Origin: Chitinophaga niabensis
Lineage (GTDB): Bacteria > Bacteroidota > Bacteroidia > Chitinophagales > Chitinophagaceae
NCBI RefSeq assembly: GCF_900129465.1
Contig: NZ_FSRA01000001.1
Coordinates: 3,040,482 to 3,104,481 of the forward strand
Length of the DNA stretch: 64,000 nt
Direction: 5' to 3'
Shown here: positions 1 to 8,233 of the stretch, piece after piece
Numbering within the stretch: the stretch's first letter is position 1
Layout of the letters: each line of letters begins with the position of its first letter
Translations under genes and position numbers: made by a program
The notes under the pieces: model-generated
Databases searched by the model: none
What the model was told of the DNA's origin: nothing
The model's input: only the letters and a program-made list of their open reading frames with translations

Positions 1-1352
1 GGATGCGTATAGTCGATCTTGATGGTTTTTATATTAATAGTGGAAGGCTGCAGGCTGCGGGTAGTATCTCCCCGGAAATGAACCTGTCCGCTGGCATCCC
101 TGAAAGAAGAAAACAACCGGTTGTTCTGGTCTTCGTTGTTACGGGAATAATCCAGGTCAATGTTAATCTCTTTTCCAGTACTGTCCAGCTTCCCTTTATA
201 GTTGATATTATAGGACTGGCGGTTCCAGTTGGAAGTATTGATCCCCTTTGTCAACAAGCTTGAGTCAATGTTTTCTCCGTTCCCTATCCAGGTATTTGAT
301 TCATTCAGTCCTTCCCAGGTGCTTTTGCCAAGGTTCAGCATAACACCAATTGTATGGTTTTTATTGATGAAATAATCCAAACCTGCCTTACCTCCATGAT
401 AATGCGAGGTTTTATCCATATAACTTTTCTGGTCAAAAACCATCCGTCCCTTGCTTTCCTGGTTATCCCTTAAGATATCCAGTTGCTCAAAGTTCCTGTT
501 GTAATTATAGTTATAGGAACCATAGACGTTGATGTTCTTATTACGGTGGTTCAGATTGAGCCCCCCATTGAGCTTTGGTAATTTACCCTGCCCGCCGCCG
601 ACATTCACGGAGCCATTTGTACCGAAATTCGAGTTCTTTTTCAATTTGATATTGATAATCCCGGCGTTGCCCGCTGCATCATATTTGGCGGAAGGATTGG
701 CGATCAGCTCTATCTGATCTACGTTAGAGCTGGGCATATTTTTTAGCAGCTGGGCAACGTCCTGGGCAGACATGTTCGTGGGTTTACCGTCGATCATAAT
801 GATCACACCGTTCTTGCCACGCATGGATATATTATCGTCTTTGTCAACTTGTACACCTGGTGATTGTTGCAGCACCTCCATGGCAGTACCTCCTGCAGCA
901 ACGATGCTGTTTTCTACATTCACTACCATTTTATCTGCTTTTTGCTCAATGAACGGGCGCTTGCCGGTTACATTCACTTCTTTCAGATTTCGGGAATCTT
1001 CGCTCAGTACAAGGGCAGGCACTTTAACAGCACTGCCGTTCACGGTGAACTGGGCACTGAAGTTCTTTTTCATACCCATGTTTACAGCAGCCACCAGGTA
1101 CTTCCCTTCTTTGATCCCTTCAAATTCATACTTCCCTGTAACGTCTGCAATGGCACCTTTAACAAGACTGGAGTCTTTGGCGCTGAGGAGTGTTACGGTG
1201 GCAAATTCAACTGGTTTACTATCGGTACGGGTTACGATCCCATTGATCTTTCCTTTTTCATTGATTGTCCCATTGGAGTGCTGGGCTTGAGCCAAGAAGC
1301 TACTACTTACAAGTAACATACTCAGGGTCAATAACTTACTAATTGCTTTCAT
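1..1352 (-). CDS. TonB-dependent-receptor-like outer membrane protein, 5' part (runs off window start)
   Basis: This is a reverse-strand reading frame starting at the ATG at 1350-1352 and still open at base 1, so about 450 N-terminal residues are present and the C-terminal barrel is missing. It begins with a signal peptide (MKAISKLLTLSMLL...AQAQ). A carboxypeptidase-regulatory-like repeat follows (INGIVTRTDSKPVEFATVTLL...). Next is a plug-like domain with VNVTGKRPFIEQKADKMVV, LQQSPGVQVDKDDNISMRGK and IMIDGKPTNMS, then Asn/Tyr-rich beta-barrel sequence. This order is typical of the Bacteroidota outer membrane beta-barrel family (OMP_b-brl_3 type) related to TonB-dependent receptors. The substrate cannot be told. 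No SusD partner is visible in the window, but the 3' neighbour lies outside it. Confidence 0.85.
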   Translation of the reverse strand, partial: MKAISKLLTLSMLLVSSSFLAQAQHSNGTINEKGKINGIVTRTDSKPVEFATVTLLSAKDSSLVKGAIADVTGKYEFEGIKEGKYLVAAVNMGMKKNFSAQFTVNGSAVKVPALVLSEDSRNLKEVNVTGKRPFIEQKADKMVVNVENSIVAAGGTAMEVLQQSPGVQVDKDDNISMRGKNGVIIMIDGKPTNMSAQDVAQLLKNMPSSNVDQIELIANPSAKYDAAGNAGIINIKLKKNSNFGTNGSVNVGGGQGKLPKLNGGLNLNHRNKNINVYGSYNYNYNRNFEQLDILRDNQESKGRMVFDQKSYMDKTSHYHGGKAGLDYFINKNHTIGVMLNLGKSTWEGLNESNTWIGNGENIDSSLLTKGINTSNWNRQSYNINYKGKLDSTGKEINIDLDYSRNNEDQNNRLFSSFRDASGQVHFRGDTTRSLQPSTINIKTIKIDYTH

Positions 1353-1610
1353 ATAAGGCGGATGATGTTAGGTTATAACGATTTAGATGATTTGATGATT
1401 TATATAGTTCCTTCCTTTAACAAGAACAGTGTAAAGGTAGGTATTATGCTTTACATAGTACATAGTTTTACACAAATGGTCATTATCTGGTGACGATTGG
1501 TAAAAACTGTTCTTTGCTTCCTTGCATAAAACAAAGACGCGTGTCAAATTCGTTTGTTACAGAATTCTGTTGAAAGAGGGATGAACGGAAGAATTAGGGG
1601 GTTAAATGAA
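1353..1610. other. non-coding gap upstream of the receptor gene
   Basis: About 260 bases lie between the receptor start and the hairpin that ends the hemerythrin transcript. The DNA is A+T-rich, with a short tandem repeat (acatagt twice, near 1456-1469). No open frame looks like a protein. It must contain the receptor promoter and leader, but I found no clean TAnnTTTG box correctly spaced on the reverse strand. Confidence 0.4.
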
Positions 1611-1640
1611 AACAGCGCAGTGGAATACCACTGCGCTGTT
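1611..1640 (-). terminator. hairpin terminator of the lgt-hemerythrin operon
   Basis: A perfect 13-bp inverted repeat (1611-1623 with 1628-1640) has a 4-nt loop. On the reverse strand it is followed by a T-rich stretch (ttcattt). It lies 22 nt past the stop of the hemerythrin gene. Confidence 0.75.
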
Positions 1641-1662
1641 ATATAATAATAATGTATTACTG

Positions 1663-2094
1663 TCAGGAATTTTCAAAATTGATCTGGTCCATTACATCCG
1701 GCAGCAGCTCCTGCAACTTCTCAAACGCTACCCTCTCCTCTTTCCTGATATGTGCTTCCAGGCTGCGGGCCAGGGTATCCATATCCTTTACTACATCCGC
1801 ACTATCCACCAGCGCACTGTACATACCTGAAATGGTCCGGTGCTCATCCAGTAACTCATCCAGCATGATGTCTATTTCCGGATGGTAACCACGGCATAGT
1901 TCAAAGAGATAATCTTCTTTCTGGATATGTGGCACCATTACTTCCTGGAAGATCTTCACCATGTATTCCAGTTTAGCTTGTGTTTCCAGGGGAAACCCTT
2001 CGTAGGGAGCGGCATCGGTTTTAAGGTACCTGCATACAAAAAGCAGGCGTTTGTGCTCATGTGATAGTGGAACCAGGTTTGGGTGACGCTGCAT
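1663..2094 (-). CDS. hemerythrin-domain protein
   Basis: This 143-residue cytoplasmic protein is a predicted four-helix bundle. The hemerythrin HHE pattern of His and acidic ligands is visible: SHEHKRLLF near residue 12, VPHIQKEDYLFE near 55, LLDEHRTI near 80 and LEAHIRKEERVAFEK near 110. Such proteins bind a di-iron centre and serve in oxygen or redox sensing or in protection of iron-sulfur proteins; the exact role here is unknown. It starts 8 nt after the lgt stop on the same strand, so the two are probably co-transcribed and end at the hairpin at 1611-1640. Confidence 0.8.
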   Translation of the reverse strand: MQRHPNLVPLSHEHKRLLFVCRYLKTDAAPYEGFPLETQAKLEYMVKIFQEVMVPHIQKEDYLFELCRGYHPEIDIMLDELLDEHRTISGMYSALVDSADVVKDMDTLARSLEAHIRKEERVAFEKLQELLPDVMDQINFENS

Positions 2095-2102
2095 ATCTGT
2101 TA

Positions 2103-3383
2103 CTACGCTGTTTTTGCCGGATTTGTTTTACGGGCATACCATATAAGGATGGCACCGCCGATCACCAGCAGGCTGGCAATGATCTCTGCCTGCGTGGGAT
2201 GGAATCCAAATATATCGTACTTCGTATTCACTCTTATTTTTTCAACAAAGAACCGTTCTACCCCATTTAAGATCAGGTAAATACCAAAGATCACTCCGGG
2301 GGTGGTTACTTTTTTGCGGATGGCCATCAATACAATGAAGAACAATCCGCAAACCAGGATCTCATATAACGGGGTTGGATATACTCCAACGGGCAGTGCG
2401 CTGCAGTATTCTCCGTTACAGCCCTGAAGCTGGATACCATCGTTTACCACATTATGCGGATAGCTATAGGCAAAAAAGAAATCAGGTAAGAAGCTGAGAG
2501 AAGCCGGCTTTTCAAAGTTCCGGTGGGGAACATTTTCAAGGCTACCAAACTGGCGCACGAAGTAAGCAGAGTCCCTATGCAGTATTTCCTGGTATTGTGC
2601 TTCGGTGATCTTTTCCACCTTGCCGGTTGGATTGGTACCGTAGGCGCTGTTATTGATCCCCCAGTCCCCATCTCCTGAAAACTGGCAACCCATCCGGCCA
2701 ACTGCATATGCAAGCATCAATGCCGGAGCGGCGCTGTCTACCAGGTGTTTCCAGTTGATCTTCTTTTTTGTGGCATAACGAATGATCACGTATGCCGCCA
2801 CAATCAGGCCACCATAAAAGGTAAGCCCGCTGGCAGAAAATATGGAACCCCATGGATCCCTGACGAATTCACCCCAGTTCTCCAGGTTATGAAATACTTT
2901 GGCTCCTATGAGCCCCGCTACTGCAGCCTGGATTGTAAAATCGGGCACGCGCTGGTGAGGCCATACGTTCACTTTTTCTTCCTTAGGTTTATCCAGCGCT
3001 GCTTTCTTTTTGGAATAAAATTTCCAGTAAGCCAATGCTGCTGCTCCAAGTACCCCGCCAATGATACTCCCCTGCCCCGATAGCAGGAAATCCCGCATAT
3101 CACCGGTATTACTGAAAAGGCCTAATATTTTAAACCCGAGTATAAAACCAATGATTGCACTGACCAGCAGGTCCACAGCTGAAGCAGGTTTACCTATTAT
3201 CATGGTTTCCTGTACCGGGGCTAATAACCCCAGCTTTTCCCTGCGGCGCAGTTCAGCGGTCAATACATATGCAGCCGCTAAAAATGCGATGGCCACAAAG
3301 AAGCCGAACGTCTGCAAAACCTTTAATACTGGTATTTTGATCCCAAAGAGATCTTCAAACGCGTAATATAAATTAGGATACAT
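2103..3383 (-). CDS. lgt: prolipoprotein diacylglyceryl transferase
   Basis: Lgt moves diacylglycerol from phosphatidylglycerol to the lipobox cysteine of prelipoproteins in the inner membrane, the first step of lipoprotein maturation. The many lipobox proteins in this window are its likely substrates. About 426 residues with multiple membrane segments carry the family signature GRMGCQFSGDGDWG (E. coli: GRIGNFINGE), plus LTFYGGL and NGVERFFVEKIR. It is longer than E. coli Lgt (about 290) because of loop insertions common in Bacteroidota. The frame can be extended to a TTG at 3425, but ATG at 3381-3383 gives the N-terminus (MYPNLYYAFEDLFG) I expect for the Bacteroidota family, so I chose it. 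The hemerythrin gene follows 8 nt downstream. Confidence 0.93.
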   Translation of the reverse strand: MYPNLYYAFEDLFGIKIPVLKVLQTFGFFVAIAFLAAAYVLTAELRRREKLGLLAPVQETMIIGKPASAVDLLVSAIIGFILGFKILGLFSNTGDMRDFLLSGQGSIIGGVLGAAALAYWKFYSKKKAALDKPKEEKVNVWPHQRVPDFTIQAAVAGLIGAKVFHNLENWGEFVRDPWGSIFSASGLTFYGGLIVAAYVIIRYATKKKINWKHLVDSAAPALMLAYAVGRMGCQFSGDGDWGINNSAYGTNPTGKVEKITEAQYQEILHRDSAYFVRQFGSLENVPHRNFEKPASLSFLPDFFFAYSYPHNVVNDGIQLQGCNGEYCSALPVGVYPTPLYEILVCGLFFIVLMAIRKKVTTPGVIFGIYLILNGVERFFVEKIRVNTKYDIFGFHPTQAEIIASLLVIGGAILIWYARKTNPAKTA

Positions 3384-3551
3384 AGGCGTATAAAAAAATG
3401 GTGATCTGAATTTTCCTATGAACAAAGCCGAATTATATCAAGAGGAAAATCAAACCACCAAGTTAGCTTTTCAATTACGAATTATCAATTCCATTTATAA
3501 AAGATGTACATCCTTTATATAAGATTTAATAATCGTGAAAGCACAATTGAA

Positions 3552-3965
3552 TTAACAATATTCATCAAACGCAGCCAGCAAATTGGTTGCGATCAATTGT
3601 GCTGAACGTCCTTCAATCATGTGACGTTCTATGAAATGCACCAGTTGTCCGTCTTTAAACAATGCAATAGCAGGTGAAGATGGAGGGTACGGCAGCAGGT
3701 GTGTACGGATCTGCTTTACAGCATCTCCATCAAAACCGGCAAAGCTGGTCGTCAGCCTGTCTGGTTTCTTTTCACTGGTAGCCACAGCCATCAAAACACC
3801 AGGACGGGCAGTACCGGCTGAACAACCACAAACAGAGTTGATCATTACCAGGGTTGTGCCTGCCTTAGATAAGGTTTCATCCACCTTTGCAGGTGTCAGC
3901 AATTCTTCAAAACCATTATCTGTTAATTCTGCCTTCATAGGCATCACGAGTTCCGCAGGGTACAT
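3552..3965 (-). CDS. bacilliredoxin (BrxA/BrxB, YphP/YqiW family)
   Basis: This 137-residue thioredoxin-fold protein has the CGC active-site motif (INSVCGCSAGTARPG) typical of BrxA/BrxB. These proteins remove bacillithiol mixed disulfides from proteins or act as related thiol oxidoreductases. The open frame extends to 4031, but ATG at 3963-3965 yields the family N-terminus (MYPAELVMPMKAEL). That ATG has a purine-rich AAGGAA just upstream and a TAACTTTG box 16 nt before it. The gene stands alone between lgt and the divergent hsp20 gene. Confidence 0.88.
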   Translation of the reverse strand: MYPAELVMPMKAELTDNGFEELLTPAKVDETLSKAGTTLVMINSVCGCSAGTARPGVLMAVATSEKKPDRLTTSFAGFDGDAVKQIRTHLLPYPPSSPAIALFKDGQLVHFIERHMIEGRSAQLIATNLLAAFDEYC

Positions 3966-3980
3966 AATATTCCTTTTTTG

Positions 3981-3988
3981 CAAAGTTA
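3981..3988 (-). promoter_or_regulatory. -7 box (TAACTTTG) of the bacilliredoxin gene
   Basis: On the reverse strand this matches the Bacteroidota -7 consensus TAnnTTTG exactly and lies 16 nt upstream of the chosen ATG. No good -33 TTTG was identified, so the call rests on the box and its position. Confidence 0.45.
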
Positions 3989-4186
3989 ATAATATATCGA
4001 CAAACATAAATAAATAATAAGAAAACGACATTATGTCTCATTTGAATAATTAAAAACGCCATTATGGCTTGCTCAAACAGCGCTATTCTAACAAAATAGC
4101 AGTTTTCTGGCATTGGTATTCCGTTTGATCTATTCCCTGCGTGACCGAAAAACTTAAAATGGTTTCACTCAAAAAATATAAAGACT

Positions 4187-4627
4187 ATGACACTCGTAAA
4201 ATTCAATCAACAACCGGTTAAGACCCTTAGCGGCATCATGGACGATATTTTTAATGGCAAGTTCATTAATAAGGACTTCGCTACTTCGGATTTCTTTGGC
4301 GCTCACGCACCCGTGAACATCCGTGAAACAAAAGATGCTTATGCATTGGATGTAGTAGCCCCTGGTTTTGAAAAAGGTGATTTTAAGATCAACCTGGACG
4401 GCCAGACCCTGACGATCAGCTCTGAAAAGAAAACTGAACAGAAAGTGGAGAATGAAAAACAGATCCGCAGGGAATTCAGCTTCCGCTCCTTCTCCCGGTC
4501 TTTTACCCTGGATGAAAATGTGGATGCAGACAAGATCAATGCTAAATACGACAACGGCGTTCTGAAACTGACCCTGCCTAAGAAAGAGGCAAAACAGGAA
4601 GCTGCAAAAGAAATTATAGTTGCATAG
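4187..4627 (+). CDS. small heat shock protein, Hsp20/alpha-crystallin family
   Basis: This 146-residue ATP-independent holdase chaperone binds unfolding proteins and passes them to GroEL or DnaK systems. After a variable N-terminus of about 40 residues there is an alpha-crystallin domain: APVNIRETKDAYALDVVAPGF, the EKKTEQKVENEKQIRREF dimerisation loop, SFSRSFTLDENVDADKINAKY, and the consensus-like GVLKLTLPK near residue 130. The short C-terminal tail has no clear IxI motif. The gene stands alone, with a strong hairpin terminator 44 nt after the stop. Confidence 0.95.
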   Translation: MTLVKFNQQPVKTLSGIMDDIFNGKFINKDFATSDFFGAHAPVNIRETKDAYALDVVAPGFEKGDFKINLDGQTLTISSEKKTEQKVENEKQIRREFSFRSFSRSFTLDENVDADKINAKYDNGVLKLTLPKKEAKQEAAKEIIVA

Positions 4628-4670
4628 GGTTAGGAATAGTTGTGATTTGATCTCAAATTCGACTTATAAA

Positions 4671-4700
4671 GAGCTGCTCCTCCGGAGCGGCTCTTTTTTT
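4671..4700 (+). terminator. hairpin terminator of hsp20
   Basis: The stem GAGCTGCTCC / GGAGCGGCTC has a 3-nt loop (4671-4693) and is followed by eight T residues. It also argues against the next gene starting at the TTG at 4700, which would lie inside this terminator. Confidence 0.9.
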
Positions 4701-4795
4701 TGTGCCCGGTAAATTTACCACAAACGTTGAATGTGCAGGATACGGGATCAGAGTACCTTGCTGATAGTTCACTTAAACTGTTTACGCCTCTTTCC

Positions 4796-5632
4796 ATGTT
4801 AACAACCATCAGGAGTCTGCGTGTTTTAGCCAATAAATTATATGGAAATGCCGAAAGAACGGTAACAGCTAAGCTTATTCAACATACCGGCAATGCCATA
4901 GAACAGGCACGCATCAAAATGCTGTTCGACTTTATCTTTTTCTATTGCATCCTGATAAGTCCGATATTTTTCACCGTACTATATGTGCAGGATTATACTA
5001 ACCTGATGGTGAACGGAACTTTCTATGCCATCTTTGCGCTTTGCCTCTTTCTTATGAAGAAAGGCGTTACTGTTCAGGTGGTAGGAACCATTGCTGCACT
5101 CAACACCATGATCATCCCCATGTTATCGTCCTTTGCCAACGATCTGGATGTATCCCCCTTATATGCTATACCCTGGCTGATGTCCTGCCTGCTGGGTTAC
5201 TTTGTGGTAAACCTTCGTACAGCGCTGGCATTAGGCGTTGTGCTGTTCTTATATCTTGTGCTGGTGGCATTTATGAAAATACAGAACATACCGGTACTGC
5301 TACCCGCTACCTATTCCATGATGGATAAATACCTGGTTACCCCATTCTTTATGATGGTATACCTGGTATTATGCCTGAGGGTATGGGGTGTTTATTACAG
5401 GAACATCACCCGGCTGGAGCATCAACGGGCTATGGAGGAGCAGCAACAGTTCTCTGCACTGATCAATCAAAACCTCACCAAACAGTTCCTGTTGGTAAAA
5501 GGCCTCTCCCGTTCCGGGAAGAGTGAATATATGGAAGGAAATATAGAATTACTGGATGCCTGCTTTACGGAGATTGAAAAACAATGTGACACAGCCATTC
5601 ATTACCTGGATGGCCCTAAAACAGAAAAATAG
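4796..5632 (+). CDS. polytopic membrane protein resembling the sensor half of a histidine kinase
   Basis: From the ATG at 4796 this is 278 residues. A soluble N-terminus of about 45 residues is followed by six or seven hydrophobic segments (for example FIFFYCILISPIFFTVLY, LALGVVLFLYLVLVAFM and LVTPFFMMVYLVLCLRVWGVYY). Then comes a charged helical tail (RLEHQRAMEEQQQFSALINQN...). The layout resembles a membrane-bound histidine kinase input module with a short coiled coil, but there is no H-box with transferase motif and no HATPase domain. I do not recognise the family. The frame can start at the TTG at 4700, but that base lies in the T-run of the hsp20 terminator, so the ATG is preferred. It is convergent with the NTF2-like gene, 7 nt away. 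Confidence 0.6.
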   Translation: MLTTIRSLRVLANKLYGNAERTVTAKLIQHTGNAIEQARIKMLFDFIFFYCILISPIFFTVLYVQDYTNLMVNGTFYAIFALCLFLMKKGVTVQVVGTIAALNTMIIPMLSSFANDLDVSPLYAIPWLMSCLLGYFVVNLRTALALGVVLFLYLVLVAFMKIQNIPVLLPATYSMMDKYLVTPFFMMVYLVLCLRVWGVYYRNITRLEHQRAMEEQQQFSALINQNLTKQFLLVKGLSRSGKSEYMEGNIELLDACFTEIEKQCDTAIHYLDGPKTEK

Positions 5633-5639
5633 ATCTTAT

Positions 5640-6101
5640 TTACAGGCATTTGTCCTTTCTGCGGGTATCTACCAGGTAGATGATCTTCCAGCCCGTTCCC
5701 GATCTGTATAACTGAAAAGAATTCACCCCGCAATGGGAGAACTGGTCGTTGAGGAAAAAACGATAGGGAGTCCATACACATGCTAACGATCCGTCGATCA
5801 ATATCTTGTCAAACGTGATCCGCTCATCCCACACGTCCGTGTGAGGAGTTCCCACTGCCACCAAAAATTGTGCTAGGGTTAGTGAAACTATGGCTGTTGT
5901 ACTGTCTTTTTTATTCTGAACGGTTTGCAAGATAGCCTTATCTGCAAACGCACCCTTTACCATTGCGCTATCGCCCTTCCTCATGCCGTCAAAGAGTTGC
6001 TGAATGGCACTTTTTACTGCTTCCTCCTCTGAAGACTGCGCCTGCGCTGGATAAGAACATATAAGTAATAAAATGAAGGGGATCGCATAATAACGTTTCA
6101 T
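5640..6101 (-). CDS. secreted NTF2/SnoaL-like protein
   Basis: This 153-residue protein has a Sec signal peptide (MKRYYAIPFILLLICSYPAQAQ). The rest has the cone-fold pattern of nuclear-transport-factor-2-like proteins: AVKSAIQQLFDGMRKGDSAMVKGAFADKA at the start, and a C-terminal sheet ending GVNSFQLYRSGTGWKIIYLVDTRR. Bacteroidota carry many such periplasmic lumazine-binding/NTF2-like proteins with no assigned function. No catalytic residues can be named. It has no operon partner. Confidence 0.75.
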   Translation of the reverse strand: MKRYYAIPFILLLICSYPAQAQSSEEEAVKSAIQQLFDGMRKGDSAMVKGAFADKAILQTVQNKKDSTTAIVSLTLAQFLVAVGTPHTDVWDERITFDKILIDGSLACVWTPYRFFLNDQFSHCGVNSFQLYRSGTGWKIIYLVDTRRKDKCL

Positions 6102-6202
6102 AAATATTGATATTATATAATTTAAAATCGATTATTATGTTTGAAAATTGTTAGCAACGTTTTTTTCGTTAATAAGTTGTAAAAAGATACAACTAAATGG
6201 TA

Positions 6203-6233
6203 TTTGCAATCGATGCTTCTGCACCTACTTTTG
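6203..6233 (+). promoter_or_regulatory. complete Bacteroidota promoter without a downstream gene
   Basis: TTTG at 6203-6206 and TACTTTTG at 6226-6233 are separated by 19 nt, matching the TTTG / TAnnTTTG consensus in sequence and spacing. Transcription would start near 6240, directed to the right. No credible coding frame follows before the hairpin at 6422. Confidence 0.55.
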
Positions 6234-6239
6234 TACTAT

Positions 6240-6455
6240 CATAACCTATTGACCATATGCCTATTATTCCTATTTCTCTGTACCTCGATCATTTTCCCTA
6301 TTACACTATGTTTTAAAGTTTTCCTTTTTACTCTGTACCGTGAAGTTTTCTTATTTCTCTATGCCATGAAGTTTCATTTGTCCCTTGCTATGAATGTTGG
6401 ATCGATCTATCCTATGAAATTAAATGCTCTCCCGCAAGGAGAGCATTTCAATTTT
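6240..6455 (+). ncRNA. candidate small RNA of about 210 nt
   Basis: This is the stretch between a consensus promoter (6203-6233) and a perfect 11-bp hairpin (6422-6448) ending in caatttt. The transcript would be strikingly pyrimidine-rich, with recurring elements such as tctctgtacc, ctctgtaccgtgaagttt and ctctatgccatgaagttt. The only open frame, 87 codons from 6204, starts inside the promoter and has no family resemblance. It lies between two convergently placed genes, so it is not a leader of either. This is inference from sequence only, and I know no matching RNA family. Confidence 0.4.
6422..6448 (+). terminator. hairpin ending the candidate small RNA
   Basis: Perfect inverted repeat aaatgctctcc / ggagagcattt with loop cgcaa, followed by caatttt. 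The T-run is modest. It could also act as a second, distal terminator for the speA transcript from the other side. Confidence 0.5.
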
Positions 6456-6490
6456 ATAAGCGGCTAATCTTATATATGGGCAAAAAGAAA

Positions 6491-6515
6491 CCCCTCGGAG
6501 AACCGAGGGGTTTTT
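6491..6515. terminator. speA terminator, possibly bidirectional
   Basis: The 8-bp G+C-rich stem CCCCTCGG / CCGAGGGG has an AGAA loop. It is flanked by five T residues on the right and by tttcttttt when read on the reverse strand. It sits 24 nt past the stop of the arginine decarboxylase gene. Confidence 0.85.
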
Positions 6516-6538
6516 AAGTGGATTACTAACCCATTTTT

Positions 6539-7939
6539 TTAATAACCCAAAATCTTTAACATGCTTTGGGAGGTTTGCTCCTTGGCATATAACCAATCTT
6601 TTAATTGTCCGTTTTTATCCTGCCCTACTATCACATGTTTCGGGGAAGGGATCAGGCAGTGCTTGATACCTCCGTAACCACTCAGTTGATCCTGGTAGGC
6701 GCCGGTATGGAAGAAACCTATATACAAAGGCTCCTTCGCGTTTGTCAGTTTAGGAAGGAACACGGCGTTGATGTGTTCTTCCGAGGTGTAGAAGTCGTAA
6801 CCGTCGCAGGTTAGTCCTCCCAGGTGCACCTCCTGGTATTCCTGGTCCCATTTGTTAATGGGCAGCATCAGGAACTTCTCCCCGATGCCCCAGGTATCTG
6901 GTAAAGTAGTAATAAAAGAACTATCGATCATGTACCAACTCTCCCTGTCGTTCTGCTGCTTTTCGCCCAGTACGCTATAGATCACGGCACCACTCTCTCC
7001 TACTGTGAAGGAACCGAACTCAGTGTAGATATCCGGCACCTCTACCTTATTCTTTTTACAAACGCTCTTGATATTGGCTACGATCTCGTTCACGATGTAA
7101 GCATAATCGTAATCAAAACCCAGGGAGTGTTTGATCGGGAAGCCACCGCCGAGGTTGATGCTCTCCAGTTCCGGACAGATCTTCTTCAGCTGACAATAAA
7201 GGTTTAATACTTTATTGAACTGGCTCCAGTAAAAGATATCGTCTTTGATCCCCTTGTTCATAAAGAAGTGGAGCATTTTCAGCTCGAACTTCGGATTCCC
7301 CTTCAGCTTATCCACGTAAAACTCGAGGATGTCCCTGGAGGCGATTCCCAAACGGGAGGTATAAAAGTCAAATGTCGGCTCCTCTTCTGCGGCTATCCGG
7401 ATCCCGAGCTTAACCGGGTCTTTAGACCTGATGAATTTGGAGTAGTCATCCAGCTCCTCTTTATTATCTAATACCGGCAGTACATTTTTAAAACCGCTAT
7501 TGATCAGTTTAGCGATACTGCGGGTATAAGTTTTTGTTTTATAACCGTTGCAGATCACAAACACATCTTTCGTGATCTTCTTCCTTTCGTACAACTTGGT
7601 CACAATGTCCAGGTCGTAAGCAAAGGAAGTTTCTATATGAACCTGATGCTTCAGGGTCTCCTCCATTATAAAGGAGAAGTGGGAACTTTTAGTACAATAG
7701 CAGTAATAATAATTACCGTCATACTTATTCTTCTTAATTGCGTCCTGAAACATCTTCTTTGCCCTGTTGATCTGCATTCCGATTTTGGGAAGGTAGGTCA
7801 ACTTGAACGGTGTTCCATACTTATCAATCAAGGCCCGGATATCCAATCCATTAAATAGCAGATTGTTATCCTTCACTTCGAAACCCTCTTGCGGGAATTC
7901 AAAGGTTTGGTGAACGAGGTCCGTGTAGGTGTTGTTCAT
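6539..7939 (-). CDS. speA: biosynthetic arginine decarboxylase (PLP-dependent)
   Basis: This 466-residue enzyme of the alanine-racemase-fold decarboxylases converts arginine to agmatine, the entry to polyamine synthesis. An N-terminal PLP barrel has the Schiff-base lysine in YCTKSSHF (near residue 83). It also has the glycine-rich ESINLGGGFPI, the specificity-region LGGLTCDGYDFY, and a C-terminal sheet domain with FHTGAYQ. This shorter form is the one common in Bacteroidota, distinct from the roughly 630-residue E. coli SpeA. A matching promoter at 8057-8090 implies a leader of about 110 nt. The terminator is at 6491-6515. It appears monocistronic. Confidence 0.88.
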   Translation of the reverse strand: MNNTYTDLVHQTFEFPQEGFEVKDNNLLFNGLDIRALIDKYGTPFKLTYLPKIGMQINRAKKMFQDAIKKNKYDGNYYYCYCTKSSHFSFIMEETLKHQVHIETSFAYDLDIVTKLYERKKITKDVFVICNGYKTKTYTRSIAKLINSGFKNVLPVLDNKEELDDYSKFIRSKDPVKLGIRIAAEEEPTFDFYTSRLGIASRDILEFYVDKLKGNPKFELKMLHFFMNKGIKDDIFYWSQFNKVLNLYCQLKKICPELESINLGGGFPIKHSLGFDYDYAYIVNEIVANIKSVCKKNKVEVPDIYTEFGSFTVGESGAVIYSVLGEKQQNDRESWYMIDSSFITTLPDTWGIGEKFLMLPINKWDQEYQEVHLGGLTCDGYDFYTSEEHINAVFLPKLTNAKEPLYIGFFHTGAYQDQLSGYGGIKHCLIPSPKHVIVGQDKNGQLKDWLYAKEQTSQSMLKILGY

Positions 7940-8056
7940 TTAACGCTGTGAATGAATTTTAAGGATTAGTAGTAAAACTTAAACCACATTTTAAATGAGC
8001 TGGGAAACTTCTGGTTTATACACCTACGTAAGTCGTTTGACCAGCAAAATTGGATG

Positions 8057-8090
8057 CAAATCTACAATTTTGTTCCAATGCATTTCCAAA
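8057..8090 (-). promoter_or_regulatory. speA promoter
   Basis: On the reverse strand TTTG (8090-8087) and TAGATTTG (8064-8057) lie 22 nt apart, a full match to both consensus boxes. Transcription would start near 8050, leaving about 110 nt of untranslated leader before the speA ATG. Confidence 0.5.
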
Positions 8091-8233
8091 AAAAATTCAT
8101 CTTTTTTATGAAAGGCTTTCAATGAGGATATTTTATTGATTAACAACTATTTGAAACGTTCTATATTAAATATAAATATCAATGAAATACCGACTTCTCC
8201 TCCCTAACCCGGAAAAGTACAACCCATTCATAA

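Noticed and set aside
772..1316. Two long plus-strand frames (172 and 150 codons)
   Set aside because: They are antisense to the receptor gene, whose reverse frame gives a clear signal peptide and plug domain.
3384..3425. Extended start of lgt at a TTG (3425)
   Set aside because: The ATG at 3383 gives the N-terminus expected for the Bacteroidota family; the upstream codons look like leader sequence.
6204..6467. 87-codon frame of very hydrophobic, Leu/Phe-rich sequence on the plus strand
   Set aside because: It starts inside the inferred promoter, is an artefact of a pyrimidine-rich region, and runs through the terminator hairpin. No protein family resemblance.
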